A stretch of DNA of 64,000 nt from Wolbachia endosymbiont of Ctenocephalides felis wCfeT (GCF_012277295.1 NZ_CP051156.1:992001-1056000), one strand, 5' to 3'; shown: positions 8,441 to 17,708, counted from the first letter of the stretch. The notes: generated from the sequence alone by a model not told the origin. A program made the numbers and translations.

Positions 8441-9900
8441 TATCCATTCAGCCGGGCGGTAAAATAAAGAGTAGACAAGGAATGCTAAAAAGGTAAACTA
8501 GAGTGGCTGTGAGGTAATATGGTTGATCTTTTAGAATTTTGCAAAAGTTTAAGCAGACTATAGAAAAGTTAGAAACAAAAATAGAAGAGCTTAAAGCAGA
8601 AAATAAAGCGCTAAGGATCGAAAACGCTGAGTTAAAAGAAAGGCTTGGCTTAAATTCAAAAAATTCATCTATACCAAGCTCCAAAGAATTATATAAGATG
8701 AGGGAAAATAAGCCAAAAAGTGACAGGAAAGTAGGAGCACAGGTTGGACATAAAGGCAGTTACCGCCCTAAAATGGAGGCAGATGAGATGGTAAAAATAG
8801 AACTGCCCAATACGTGTGAGTGCGGAGGAGAAATTGCGGTATCAAAAGATCCGTATACTCATCAAAAGGTCGATTTGCCGGAAATCAAGCCGTATGTAGT
8901 TGAATATCAACTAGAGCATGGACGTTGCAAAAGATGTGGAAAAAGAAAAAGTAGCAAGCTACAAGAAGGAGTAACTGCGGACACATTTGGTCCAAGAGTT
9001 AAGTCAGTAATTACAGCATTAAGTGGATTTTACAAGAATTCGAAAAAAGAAGTGGCAAATATTATAAAGGACATTTTCAACCTGGATATCAGCGTCGGTA
9101 GTGTATCAAATAGCGAGGCTAGAGTGGCAGAAAAATGCCAAGAAGCATATGAGCAAATTGAGGAAGAGGTAAGCAAGAGCAAAATTTTACATATCGATGA
9201 AACTAGCCATTACAACAAAGGTAAACAGGGCTGGTGCTGGATGTTTGCGAGCAAAATAGGAAGTGTGATCAAATTGACAGAGTCAAGAGGGATGAAAGTC
9301 CTGGAAAATAGTAAATTTGGAAAGAATAACAACCTAGTAGTGACCGACAGATATGCAGCTTACAACTACTTTTCCAGCAAGAAAAGGCAGGTCTGTTGGG
9401 CACATTTAGCAAGAGATTTTGAAAGGTTGTCTCATAGTTGGAATAGCGAAGTGAAAGTTTTGGGGTATTATTTAAGGAATGTTGCTACTGAATTATTTGC
9501 ATTGAAAAAAGCTCTGTTAAAGGATGAAATAGACACATTAAGGTTCATAAGAAGAGCAAGAAAATTACGCAAGCGAACAAGATATTACTTAAAGAATATA
9601 TCAAATTTACCCGAGGCAATTGGAGCGTCTCGAGTAGCAAAAAATATCATGAAATCGGATCTGATGATGTGGAAATTTTTGGACGATCCAGAAAATATTC
9701 CACTGACAAACAACTATGCTGAGCGACAGATTCGGCATTACGTTGTTTACCGAAAAGTTTCATATTTTACACAATCGAAACGGGGAAATATGTTTCTTGA
9801 GAGGATAATTTCATTGTACTTGACTTGGAGGCAAAAGAAGTTAAATCCTTTTCAAAACCTACTGGCTATTGCTTCTTAAGCCATACACCTGAATGGATAC
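8440..9900 (+). mobile_element. IS66-family element, copy 2 (nested in copy 1)
   Basis: A 1461-bp element with 12-bp imperfectly extended terminal repeats (GTATCCATTCAG at the left, its complement at the right), flanked by a perfect GCTTCTTA duplication. It lies in the same orientation as its host element, 22 bp from the host's right end, which produces what looks at first like a tandem duplication. Near-identity with copies 1 and 3 indicates recent transposition. Confidence 0.95.
8539..9879 (+). CDS. IS66-family transposase, copy 2
   Basis: A 446-residue transposase, nearly identical to the copy at 7100; it differs at residue 2 (Gln for Arg) and in a Thr/Ala substitution near residue 155. 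All catalytic blocks and the zinc ribbon are intact. The TTG start lacks a good ribosome-binding site of its own. A GAGG followed by ATG at 8519 instead opens a 14-codon ORF in another frame that overlaps the transposase start. Initiation by translational coupling, or a frameshift from that leader, is plausible. Confidence 0.93.
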   Translation: MQKFKQTIEKLETKIEELKAENKALRIENAELKERLGLNSKNSSIPSSKELYKMRENKPKSDRKVGAQVGHKGSYRPKMEADEMVKIELPNTCECGGEIAVSKDPYTHQKVDLPEIKPYVVEYQLEHGRCKRCGKRKSSKLQEGVTADTFGPRVKSVITALSGFYKNSKKEVANIIKDIFNLDISVGSVSNSEARVAEKCQEAYEQIEEEVSKSKILHIDETSHYNKGKQGWCWMFASKIGSVIKLTESRGMKVLENSKFGKNNNLVVTDRYAAYNYFSSKKRQVCWAHLARDFERLSHSWNSEVKVLGYYLRNVATELFALKKALLKDEIDTLRFIRRARKLRKRTRYYLKNISNLPEAIGASRVAKNIMKSDLMMWKFLDDPENIPLTNNYAERQIRHYVVYRKVSYFTQSKRGNMFLERIISLYLTWRQKKLNPFQNLLAIAS

Positions 9901-9908
9901 GCTTCTTA
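9901..9908. repeat. 8-bp target duplication of nested IS66 copy 2, right
   Basis: GCTTCTTA, identical to 8432-8439. The remaining 22 bp of copy 1 follow at 9909-9930. Confidence 0.95.
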
Positions 9909-9938
9909 AGCCATACACCTGAATGGATACGTTTTAAG

Positions 9939-10457
9939 CTATTTAGCAACTAAGGATAAAAAGTATTGGTTGCCTTCTCTTTTAGGTGCTAGTTCTACCT
10001 TTGCAATATCTTCAGTATCTCTAATTAGTCGTTCTAATTTTTCTAGTCCAACGTCAGTATTTATGAGTTCTCTGCCTTTAAATCTCATTATGACTTTTAT
10101 TTTATGACCATGAGTAAGAAAACCCCTTGTTTGACGTAATTTTGTTCCATAATCATGATCACCAATATTCGGACCTAATTTTATTTCTTTGATAGTTAAT
10201 GTTCTCTGTTTCTTTTTTACTTCACTTGCTTTCTTTTTTGCATCATATTTTTGTTTGCTGTAATCAAGGATTTTACACACCGGAGGAGTTGAATCAGGTG
10301 CAATTTCTACCAAATCTAAACCAACACTCTGTGCAGACATTAAAGCCTTTTCTATCGATACGATGCCAATCATCTGACCAGTATGATCAACTAAACGTAC
10401 TTCAGCAGCTGTGATTGATTCATTAATTCTATTTTTGTTGTTCTTTTTTATTTGCAA
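9939..10457 (-). CDS. infC: translation initiation factor IF-3
   Basis: IF-3 binds the 30S subunit, prevents premature 50S joining and checks the initiator tRNA. The 172-residue protein contains the N-terminal domain (NRINESITAAEVRLVD at about 8-23), a Lys-rich linker helix around residues 70-90 and the C-terminal domain with KIKVIMRFKGRE. Translation appears to start at TTG (10457), with GAGG placed 8-9 nt upstream. infC often has a rare start codon, linked in other bacteria to autoregulation; here that is only inference. It follows thrS by 12 bp, the conserved thrS-infC order, but rpmI-rplT are not next; an IS66 pair lies downstream. Confidence 0.95.
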   Translation of the reverse strand: MQIKKNNKNRINESITAAEVRLVDHTGQMIGIVSIEKALMSAQSVGLDLVEIAPDSTPPVCKILDYSKQKYDAKKKASEVKKKQRTLTIKEIKLGPNIGDHDYGTKLRQTRGFLTHGHKIKVIMRFKGRELINTDVGLEKLERLIRDTEDIAKVELAPKREGNQYFLSLVAK

Positions 10458-10469
10458 ATTTTTATTCCT

Positions 10470-12371
10470 CTAATTTAAATTAATATTTTCTAATAGCAAT
10501 TGAGCAGCTTTTTCAAAAGAAAAAGATTCTTGCTTTTCTGATCCCAAACTTCTAACTGATACAGTTTTATTTGTAACCTCATTCTTGCCTATAATCCATA
10601 ATATAGGCACCTTATTTAAGCTATGCAAGCGTATCTTATAATTAATTTTTTCATTGGTCAAATCAGTTTTTACCCTAACACCTTGCTCTTTTAGGGTATT
10701 ACTAATTTCCTTAGCATATTCATCAGCTTCGTTGGTAATGGTCAAAACAGCAAGTTGCGTTGGAGCAAGCCACAACGGAAACTTTCCTGCATAATTTTCT
10801 ATTAAAATGCCAATAAAGCGCTCAAAAGTGCCAAGAATTGCTCTGTGTAGCATTACGGGATGATGTTTTTGCCCGTCTGCTCCTATATAAAAAGCTCCTA
10901 GCCTTTCTGGGAGAATGAAATCCACCTGCAGCGTTCCACATTGCCAGCTTCTGCCTATTGCATCTTTCAAAACAAATTCTAACTTTGGACCATAAAACGC
11001 ACCTTCACCAGGATTAAGTTCATAGCTTAAACCTGCTTCTTTAACAGCTTCAAGCAGTGCTTTTTCAGCTCTGTCCCATACCTCATCTATTCCTGCTCTT
11101 ACTTCTGGCCGATCTGAAAATTTTACAGAGATTTCATTAAACCCAAGTTCTGAGTATACTTCTTTTAGAAGGTCACAAAACTTCACAGTTTCAGAATTCA
11201 CTTGCTCTTCCATGCAAAAAATATGTGCATCATCTTGCGTAAACCCACGCACTCGCATCAGCCCGTGCAAAGAACCTGAGCTTTCGTTTCTATGGCACGT
11301 ACCAAATTCTGCCATACGTATGGGTAAATCACGATAGCTCCTAGTGTGAGAATTGAAAATCTGTACATGACAAGGGCAATTCATCGGCTTTATTGCCAAT
11401 TTTTTGCTTTCAGATTCATCAACAATAAACATATTCTCACGAAACTTATCCCAGTGGCCTGATTTTTCCCACAACTCTTTACTCACTAAAATAGGAGTCT
11501 TTACTTCAAAATAGCCATTATTGGTTAATTTTTTCCTTATATAAGATTCAAGAACGTTATATAAAGTATATCCCTGCTCATGCCAAAAAATTTGCCCAAC
11601 TGCTTCATCTTGAATATGAAACAAATCCATATCCTTTGCGATCTTTCTGTGATCGCGTTTTTCTGCTTCTTCTAATCGTATGAGATAAGCATTGAGTTCA
11701 TCCTTATTTCTCCACGCAGTGCCGTATATTCGCTGAAGCATAGGCCTACTTGAATCGCCACGCCAATACGCTCCTGCAACTTTCATCAGTTTAAATGCTT
11801 TTACCCTACCAGTTGATGGCGAATGTGGACCGCGACATAAATCGACAAAATCGCCCTGCCTATAGACAGTAAGGTTTTCATTTTCTGGTATAGAAGAGAT
11901 AATCTCAACTTTATATTTCTCACCTATGCTATTAAAAAAATCAATTGCTTGCTTGCGAGTCCATACTTCTCGAACGAATTTATAGTTGCTTTTGATGATT
12001 TCCTTCATTTTCTTTTCTATTGCAGTAAGATCGTCGGTTGTAAAAGTGCGATCTGTAGCAAAGTCGTAGTAAAAGCCATCTTGAATTGTTGGACCTATAG
12101 TAATTTGAGTACTTGGAAATAGCTCTTTCACTGCCTGTGCCATAATGTGGGCAGCATCGTGTCTTATTATATCAAGGCCCATATCACTATTTAAGTTTAT
12201 AACTTCTATTTCAGTATCGGATTCAATTTCACGTGAGAGATCATATAACTCTCCATTTACTTTAAGTGCAACTGTTTCTTTTATAACATCTGGCTGCAAT
12301 ATATCAAAACCAGTAACTCTACCAGTATATTCTTCTATTTTCTGCTCAGCTGAAAAGGTGATTCTAACCAT
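10470..12371 (-). CDS. thrS: threonyl-tRNA synthetase
   Basis: Class II synthetase that charges tRNA-Thr and clears mischarged Ser. In order it has a TGS domain (about 1-60), the editing/SAD domain with [10 protein letters not shown] (His pair near residue 75), the class II core with [10 protein letters not shown] and RMAEFG motifs, and a C-terminal HGTP anticodon-binding domain. The 633-residue length is normal. The ORF can be extended by one TTG codon, but the ATG at 12371 is preferred; it begins 9 bp after the nuoI stop. It is probably co-transcribed nuoI-thrS-infC. Confidence 0.97.
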   Translation of the reverse strand: MVRITFSAEQKIEEYTGRVTGFDILQPDVIKETVALKVNGELYDLSREIESDTEIEVINLNSDMGLDIIRHDAAHIMAQAVKELFPSTQITIGPTIQDGFYYDFATDRTFTTDDLTAIEKKMKEIIKSNYKFVREVWTRKQAIDFFNSIGEKYKVEIISSIPENENLTVYRQGDFVDLCRGPHSPSTGRVKAFKLMKVAGAYWRGDSSRPMLQRIYGTAWRNKDELNAYLIRLEEAEKRDHRKIAKDMDLFHIQDEAVGQIFWHEQGYTLYNVLESYIRKKLTNNGYFEVKTPILVSKELWEKSGHWDKFRENMFIVDESESKKLAIKPMNCPCHVQIFNSHTRSYRDLPIRMAEFGTCHRNESSGSLHGLMRVRGFTQDDAHIFCMEEQVNSETVKFCDLLKEVYSELGFNEISVKFSDRPEVRAGIDEVWDRAEKALLEAVKEAGLSYELNPGEGAFYGPKLEFVLKDAIGRSWQCGTLQVDFILPERLGAFYIGADGQKHHPVMLHRAILGTFERFIGILIENYAGKFPLWLAPTQLAVLTITNEADEYAKEISNTLKEQGVRVKTDLTNEKINYKIRLHSLNKVPILWIIGKNEVTNKTVSVRSLGSEKQESFSFEKAAQLLLENINLN

Positions 12372-12380
12372 CAATTCTGA

Positions 12381-12863
12381 TTAATAATAGGGTCTATTCT
12401 TCTTTAATCTGAGTGCGATTGCTTCTTCCCAAATCTCACCATTATGCAAAAGCTTTTCTTTATTGTACATTAATTCTTCTCTTGTTTCAGTAGAAAATTC
12501 AAAATTAGGCCCCTCAACAATTGCATCAACAGGACATGATTCTTGGCAAAGCCCGCAATATATGCACTTCGTCATATCAATATCATAACGCGTGGTACGA
12601 CGACTACCATCTTCTCTTTCCTCCGCTTCAATAACAATTGCCTGAGCAGGGCAGATAACTTCACACAATTTACAAGCTATGCAGCGCTCTTCGCCATTTG
12701 GATATCGGCGCAACGCATGTTCACCGCGAAATCTTGGACTTAAAGGCCTCTTTTCCATAGGATACCTTAGTGTTACTTTCGGCTTGAGCATATATTTCAG
12801 CGTGATAGCAAATCCTTTAATTAAGTCTACAAAGGACCAATACCAAGCTAATTTCTTTAGCAT
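12381..12863 (-). CDS. nuoI: NADH-quinone oxidoreductase subunit I
   Basis: NuoI carries the two tetranuclear iron-sulfur clusters (N6a/N6b) that pass electrons through the connecting module of respiratory complex I. The 160-residue protein shows two ferredoxin motifs: Cys61/64/67 plus Cys71 ([12 protein letters not shown]) and Cys100/103/106 plus Cys110 ([12 protein letters not shown]). An amphipathic N-terminal helix lies against the membrane arm. In many bacteria it sits in a nuoA-N operon; here it heads a translation operon with thrS, consistent with the dispersed nuo genes of Rickettsiales. Confidence 0.97.
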   Translation of the reverse strand: MLKKLAWYWSFVDLIKGFAITLKYMLKPKVTLRYPMEKRPLSPRFRGEHALRRYPNGEERCIACKLCEVICPAQAIVIEAEEREDGSRRTTRYDIDMTKCIYCGLCQESCPVDAIVEGPNFEFSTETREELMYNKEKLLHNGEIWEEAIALRLKKNRPYY

Positions 12864-12938
12864 AAAATATTTAAAACTTTTACCAGCGATTATAAGCTAC
12901 ATTATACGTTTTCAAAAGCTTTTTTTAATCAAGTGAGT

Positions 12939-13451
12939 TTATTGATTGATTTTGAATCGCCAAAATTTTTCTTGACCCTTGCTAATTCCTATTCTTGGAG
13001 TGCAAATGTAGTCTGGTTTTAAGCCATAATCGCAAACACAAAATTCATAACTTATAGTCATATCCCGTTTATTATGTTCTTTGGTAATATTGAGTTTTTT
13101 ACACAATATTCCTGGTCCGCCTAAATCCACTTCAGATGGTTTGATGAGCTTTAACCCGCGTATTAGTACTGCTGCTGGAAATCCTTCTACCTCTGTTACA
13201 ATGTTTAAACAATGATACATGCCATATATAAAATATACATATGAAAATCCTGGCATGCCAAACATTACTGAAGTGCGCTGAGTATAACCTCTTGCTGCAT
13301 GGCAAGCTGGATCATCCACTCCTATATAGGCCTCAACTTCAGTGATGATTCCACTAAAATTAGAAAATTTTAGTATTTTCCCCAACAATTCTCCAGCAAC
13401 AATTAAGGTCGGTCGATTATAGAAATTTCGCGATAGTATCGTGTTATTCAT
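12939..13451 (-). CDS. 3-methyladenine DNA glycosylase (AAG/MPG family)
   Basis: Excises alkylated purines to start base-excision repair. The family is recognised from the [10 protein letters not shown] segment, the catalytic-Glu block [25 protein letters not shown] and the [12 protein letters not shown] stretch, followed by [11 protein letters not shown]. The open frame extends upstream to 13514, but the ATG at 13451 ([15 protein letters not shown]) matches the normal family N-terminus and gives 170 residues. The upstream extension is hydrophobic and not typical. The Wolbachia protein is shorter than the roughly 200-residue bacterial average but includes all core motifs. Confidence 0.9.
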   Translation of the reverse strand: MNNTILSRNFYNRPTLIVAGELLGKILKFSNFSGIITEVEAYIGVDDPACHAARGYTQRTSVMFGMPGFSYVYFIYGMYHCLNIVTEVEGFPAAVLIRGLKLIKPSEVDLGGPGILCKKLNITKEHNKRDMTISYEFCVCDYGLKPDYICTPRIGISKGQEKFWRFKINQ

Positions 13452-13589
13452 TAGGCCTATTACATAAACTCCATGTATGAACATTGCAAAAAATGTTGTC
13501 ATTACAACACACAATTATACAAAGGTTTCCACAAACCTCAAAATTACAACTTTAACGCTATTATTTAGCGGCAATATACTTTTAAAGAC

Positions 13590-13616
13590 CAGTTATTTCC
13601 GTTTTGGAAATAACTG
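13590..13616. repeat. perfect 11-bp hairpin, unit 1
   Basis: CAGTTATTTCC, a 5-nt loop GTTTT, then GGAAATAACTG. It has no T-run, so it is not an obvious terminator. Confidence 0.9.
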
Positions 13617-13794
13617 ATTTTCATATAATTTCCCATAATTCTATTAAAAAATCGACAAAAATTAAAAATATTAGATAAAATTTACATATTAATAATGATA
13701 TTTTTAAAAAGTTCCATAAGCGTCGAATTACAATTTTAACGCTACTATTTAGGTGGTAATTATCTTTAAAAAGCAGGTATTTCCATTTAAGGGG

Positions 13795-13821
13795 CAGTTA
13801 TTTCCAAAATGGAAATAACTG
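13795..13821. repeat. perfect 11-bp hairpin, unit 2
   Basis: The same 11-bp arms as at 13590, with loop AAAAT. Relative to unit 1 the loop is in the reverse-complement orientation (ATTTT on the other strand), as if the hairpin had flipped between copies. Confidence 0.9.
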
Positions 13822-14058
13822 GTTTTTCATATAATTGGTCATAATTTTGATTAAAGAGCTAATAAAAGTAAGAATATTATATAAAATTTATATATTAATA
13901 ATGATATTCTTAAAGAAAATAGAATGGGTAATTATACTTATAAAACTAGTAAAAGTGTTTTAATAATAAAGTATTTTAGTAATGATATTTTTAAAGGAAG
14001 TAGAATGGGTGGTTATAGTTATGAAATTAATAAAAATGTTTTAATACTAAAGCATCTT

Positions 14059-14112
14059 TGTCATACTATAACTTGATTATAGGATCAAGTTAAAAAAATC
14101 TGGATTCTAGCT
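14059..14112. repeat. truncated palindromic element abutting IS5 copy 2
   Basis: It starts TGTCAT and contains the 8-bp inverted repeat AACTTGAT/ATCAAGTT (14070-14091). An A-tract and TCTGGATTCTAGC follow, and it stops at the IS terminus. The order of parts (TGTCAT, hairpin ending near GGATC, A-tract, GGATTC/ATTCC-AGC arm) is the same as in the element inside leuS, so the right half seems to have been lost at the IS junction. Confidence 0.55.
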
Positions 14113-15202
14113 GGCTTTGTTGCATCGCTCTTTGGATAGGAGGCAATGCATAATAAATTCATGAAGCTATCTCAAATTTAGCCATGCCTATTTCAGTAAA
14201 TTTGTTCAGCAAATAACACTTGAGTAGCATTTCTTTCTCACGGTTAATCTCAGATTTGTTCCTAAAACTAAACCCAAATGTTTGCTTCAGTCGCGAGAAA
14301 AAACTTTCTATATAAGATCTCTTCCCATAATTTATCTCTTTTTTCCACTTCTTCATACCATCTTCACCATATGACTTTATGAACTTGATTGTAGAATTTC
14401 TCTCAGCCATATAATCCAGCTTTGGATGCTCCACTGCATTGTTTTGCAGAGGAATTTTTGTCTTTATGCCAAGCTCATTGCACAATTTATATAACTTCTT
14501 TCGATTATATGCTCTGTCTGCATATAGTGTGCTTATATTGTATTTAGCATTAGCCCTTGCAATAAGATCACAGGCTCCATAGTGGTCAGAATAAACTCCA
14601 CTACTGTATTTTGCAGCTATGACTTTTTTGCTACCTATCTCCAGCATTACATGCAATTTTCTTGTTTGCTTATAGCCACGGTACTTTCTATCTGTACCGT
14701 TTGCCTTACTATGGCCTGGAATATTATTGTAGATGCTTATTCCAGTGCTATCTATGGCGATCTCAATATTTTCCATACTGTTTTTATCATGTCTTCGATC
14801 ATTAATTTTTAAGTTAAGCTTTTTGAATCTTCTGGAAGCCTGGGAATAGCTGATAACTTGCAAATTTTTTCCTATTTGCTCAAGGTATCCCGCTATAAAC
14901 CCCACCGTTTGTCTTAGGCCTATTCTAAACAAATAAGTTATTATGTGAATTAGAATTACGACTTTATCACTATAAATATTGTTGCCACCGGCCATTTTGG
15001 GACTTTTTTCGTACCAATTTTCTATGGCATCGTTGACGTAATAAAAAATATTTCCTCTTTCTTGGAGAAATTTGTTATATTCGTAGCAGTTACTGACTTT
15101 CATTTTGACTGGCATATTTTTCCTTTGTCGGTTAAATGCCTGTTTATAATGAATTTTGTCAGTAACTCCCAGTTCTTTTTACTTTAGCTATGCAACAAAG
15201 CC
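14113..15202 (-). mobile_element. IS5-family (IS903-like) insertion sequence, copy 2
   Basis: A 1090-bp element with the same termini and orientation as copy 1. Its flanks do not match: ATTCTAGCT on the left and ATCCTGCGT on the right share only 5 of 9 positions. Unlike copy 1, it therefore has no target duplication. It joins a truncated palindromic element to the truncated 3' end of a coding gene, which suggests an IS-mediated deletion or recombination. Confidence 0.95.
14159..15115 (-). CDS. IS5-family transposase, copy 2
   Basis: A 318-residue DDE transposase with an intact frame and all three catalytic blocks, almost identical to the one at 560-1516 (Gly for Ser near residue 44, Phe for Leu in the STIK segment). 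Nothing suggests inactivation. Confidence 0.95.
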   Translation of the reverse strand: MPVKMKVSNCYEYNKFLQERGNIFYYVNDAIENWYEKSPKMAGGNNIYSDKVVILIHIITYLFRIGLRQTVGFIAGYLEQIGKNLQVISYSQASRRFKKLNLKINDRRHDKNSMENIEIAIDSTGISIYNNIPGHSKANGTDRKYRGYKQTRKLHVMLEIGSKKVIAAKYSSGVYSDHYGACDLIARANAKYNISTLYADRAYNRKKLYKLCNELGIKTKIPLQNNAVEHPKLDYMAERNSTIKFIKSYGEDGMKKWKKEINYGKRSYIESFFSRLKQTFGFSFRNKSEINREKEMLLKCYLLNKFTEIGMAKFEIAS

Positions 15203-16188
15203 ATCCTGCGTCCAAAAGCATCACACTCTGCTGCCCTTTCACTACTGATTGCATCATAATCCATCTTGCTTGCTATTACTACTCCTATAGCTAATAATGC
15301 TAATCCTATAATAATTGCACCACAAGCTACTTCCAAAGGTATAGCTAGATAAGAGGCAGTAGCAACTCCAAACACTATCAACACAACGCCTGCAGTGCCA
15401 AGATCAACGGCACCTCCTCTTAGATCCCTATCCCAGATTGGTAGAGCTTTCTGCATCTTTTGCTTAATTTTTTCAAGGTCTCCTGCCTCAATAAAGTGTT
15501 TACCTTTTGATGTTCTCACAATACCAAGAGGCTTTAATTCATGTACTTTCCCACTTTGAAATGCAAAGCTTGTTTTAGTGGTAAGAACTTCGTTTAACAC
15601 ACCTGTATCTTCAGCTTCATCAAATACACCACAAACAAGCTTAGTATCACCCTTTTCTATAGCATATTGGAAAGCAGCTCCAAGCAGTGTGTAATTATGT
15701 GTAACCCCATTTCCTTCTACAGTTATACAATAAGTAGTCAGAACTTTGTTTAATATTCCTGCATCTTTAGCTTTCTTCAACATGTCATCAAAAGGCTCAG
15801 TATTACCTGTCTCTAAAGCAAAATTAAAAGCAGCTCCAAATGGTGTGAAATTATGTGTTATCCCATCTTCTTTTATAATCAAACAATAAGAAGTAAGAAT
15901 TTCATCTAATATACCTACCTTTTCAGCTTCGTTCAATATATCATTTATATAATTAACAAGATTTGTATTACTTGTCTCTGAAGCAAAACTAAAAACACCT
16001 CCAATCAGTGATCCAGTGCATTCTTGACCACCTGGAAGTTTTATCTTTTGAATAGCTTTGAGAACTGCCTTTACATCTTCTTTCTCTTGATTTTTTAGTA
16101 CATTAGCAATATTACCATTGCTTTCCATTGTATTGACTAAATTATCAAATAGCTGTCGCCGTTTTCGTTTCAGGCTTTCATATCTCAT
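15203..16188 (-). pseudogene. repeat-containing membrane protein, C-terminus cut by IS5 copy 2
   Basis: About 328 native residues remain. Three diverged units of roughly 55-60 residues lie between about 55 and 225, each with a core like LGAAF-ALETGNT followed by an acidic helix and L-EVLTTY/SYC. Their length and pattern recall degenerate ankyrin-type or Wolbachia-specific repeats. Two adjacent hydrophobic segments follow at about 265-310. The frame then runs into the IS terminal repeat, adding ALLHS and a stop at 15184. The true C-terminus is missing and is not found on the other side of the IS. Function unknown; such repeat-plus-membrane proteins are common host-interaction candidates in Wolbachia. 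Confidence 0.7.
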
Positions 16189-16346
16189 GTTTTACTCTTT
16201 AATTTCAGAATCAATATAGTTAATTATTACATAATTTGATGAAAAAGTCAACTGTGCCTTAGCCAAGAACTCCTCTTCAAATCCTGAAGAAGTGGTTGAA
16301 AAAATGCTATCTGCAAAGCAATATTCACAAAGCTTAGCTGTAAGGC

Positions 16347-17081
16347 CTATGGCAAAAATTCTCTAATGGTTTTGAATAAAATTTCTAATGAGCGGTTGTC
16401 AGACATATTGTGCTCTGCTGACTTTACTAAATGCACTTCAACATCGGCAGATGTAATTTTTTCTGCTAAATTTAACGAAGTTTGATAAGGTACGTCTTTG
16501 TCATTAATGCTATGCAGCAAGCGTACAGGACAGTTTATATTTATTACTTCTTTATTTAAAAGTAGATTTTTTTTACCATCATCAATTAAGTTTTTAGTTA
16601 TTTTGTATGTACAGTTTTCAGAAGTGATATCTACTATCCCTTTGTGATCTAACTCTTCTCTTTGTTTGCTTGTAAATACTAAACTTTCAGTGAAATCAGG
16701 AGCGGATGATATACCAATCAATGCAGAGATTTTTTCTGGAAAATGCAGAGCAGTTAGCAACATTAACCAACCTCCCATACTTGAGCCTATTATTATTTGC
16801 TTGCCACTTGTTAACTCATTAACAATTTTAGTACAATTTCTTTGCCAATCACTTATCGTATAATCAGTAAAATTACCACTTGAATGGCCATGACCAAAAT
16901 AATCAAACAATACAAGTGCTATGTCATTTTCCTGGCAGAATTTATAAATAGCAGTTGCTTTAGTGCCATTCATATTGGATGAAAAACCACCCAAAAAAAC
17001 TAAAGAGACTTTTTTTCCTTGCAGCTTTCGATATGCTATATAGTTATTATCTTCATCAAATAACTTTTGATAGTCTGTCAT
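16347..17081 (-). CDS. alpha/beta hydrolase
   Basis: A 244-residue single-domain serine hydrolase. The nucleophile elbow GSSMGG places the catalytic Ser at residue 101; the acid is likely in SINDKDVP (about 196) and the His in SAEHNMS (about 223). An oxyanion-type LGGFSS loop lies at about 30-35 and an FDYFGHGHSSG strand-turn at 59-69. There is no signal peptide, so it is cytoplasmic. The substrate cannot be read from the sequence; the fold resembles the esterase/peptidase-like proteins conserved in alphaproteobacteria. Its ATG overlaps the stop of the upstream cytochrome gene (TAATG), so the two are probably translated together. Confidence 0.88.
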   Translation of the reverse strand: MTDYQKLFDEDNNYIAYRKLQGKKVSLVFLGGFSSNMNGTKATAIYKFCQENDIALVLFDYFGHGHSSGNFTDYTISDWQRNCTKIVNELTSGKQIIIGSSMGGWLMLLTALHFPEKISALIGISSAPDFTESLVFTSKQREELDHKGIVDITSENCTYKITKNLIDDGKKNLLLNKEVININCPVRLLHSINDKDVPYQTSLNLAEKITSADVEVHLVKSAEHNMSDNRSLEILFKTIREFLP

Positions 17082-17608
17082 TATTTTGGCAAGGCAACAG
17101 GGCTATCGCTCATTGAGCGCAAGTAGCTAACTAAGTCTGCAACTTCTTGTGGATTTGAAATACCTGCAAATGCCATACGTGTACCTTTTATATAGGCTTT
17201 TGGGTTCTTTAAAAAGGTAAATAGCTCTTCATATCCCCATTTTCCTCCTTTTTCAAGCACTGCTTTTGAGTAGTTAAATGAGCTACCAAGATGTGCCTTA
17301 TTATTGCCAACTATATTCCACAAATTTGGTCCTACTTTATTTGCCCCACCTTTTTCAAAGGTATGGCAAGCTATGCATTTTTTCGCTACTGATTTACCCT
17401 TTTCAAAATTGGCATTCTGCATTAAGGCTCCAATATCAAGCGCCACTTGTTCAATTTTCTGCTGCGATTCGTTTTCAACGGTAGCAATTGTTGTCTTATG
17501 CTCAATCTTATATTTTTCTGGGCTGTAAAGCATATCAACTACGTTACTAACCACCATAATCATTAATCCTGCAAGTAAAATCGATGCTGCAATCTTATTG
17601 AGCTCCAT
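17081..17608 (-). CDS. membrane-anchored class I cytochrome c
   Basis: Carries electrons between the bc1 complex and cytochrome c oxidase on the periplasmic face. The 175-residue protein has an N-terminal membrane anchor (about 8-26), a flexible charged stretch, and a cytochrome c domain with the haem motif CIACH at 78-82 and a probable axial Met at 145 in GTRMAFAG. This architecture matches the CycM/cytochrome c552 type of alphaproteobacteria. coxC starts divergently nearby at 17767, which fits a respiratory role. Confidence 0.93.
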   Translation of the reverse strand: MELNKIAASILLAGLMIMVVSNVVDMLYSPEKYKIEHKTTIATVENESQQKIEQVALDIGALMQNANFEKGKSVAKKCIACHTFEKGGANKVGPNLWNIVGNNKAHLGSSFNYSKAVLEKGGKWGYEELFTFLKNPKAYIKGTRMAFAGISNPQEVADLVSYLRSMSDSPVALPK

Positions 17609-17708
17609 AGTTAGTTGTTATTAATTCACATTACCAATTATGCAAATATTTTTATAAACAGCAACTGAAAGAGATTTACTTAAAATTTCATCAAGTTTTT
17701 AAGGAATA

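Larger units (their letters stand above)
7001..9930 (+). mobile_element. IS66-family element, copy 1 (split by nested copy 2)
   Basis: The left end GTATCCATTCAGCC starts at 7001 and the right end CCTGAATGGATAC finishes at 9930. The element is interrupted at 8439/8440 by another copy of itself. Subtracting copy 2 (8440-9900) and one 8-bp duplication gives 1439 + 22 = 1461 bp, exactly the length of the other two copies, so the reconstruction is secure. The outer flanks (TGTGTATA on the left, GTTTTAAG on the right) do not match as the 8-bp duplication that IS66 elements make. This suggests the outer copy has taken part in a rearrangement. It sits between the convergent genes hemB and infC, 8 bp past the infC stop. 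Confidence 0.9.
13515..14112. repeat. repeat-rich non-coding region
   Basis: About 600 bp without a credible gene. Two diverged direct repeats start at 13542 and 13726 (184-bp period), both opening with AATTACAA and TTTAACGCTA and each containing a strong hairpin. A second tandem pair with an 81-bp period starts at 13900 and 13981, each opening AATGATATT; that motif also occurs at 13694. The region ends in half of a palindromic element directly against IS5 copy 2. The repeats look like decayed, locally duplicated intergenic DNA; no transcript is evident. Confidence 0.75.

Noticed and set aside
13590..13821. Hairpin repeats considered as a CRISPR array
   Set aside because: Only two copies, about 205 bp apart, inside larger diverged tandem repeats, and no cas genes are present.
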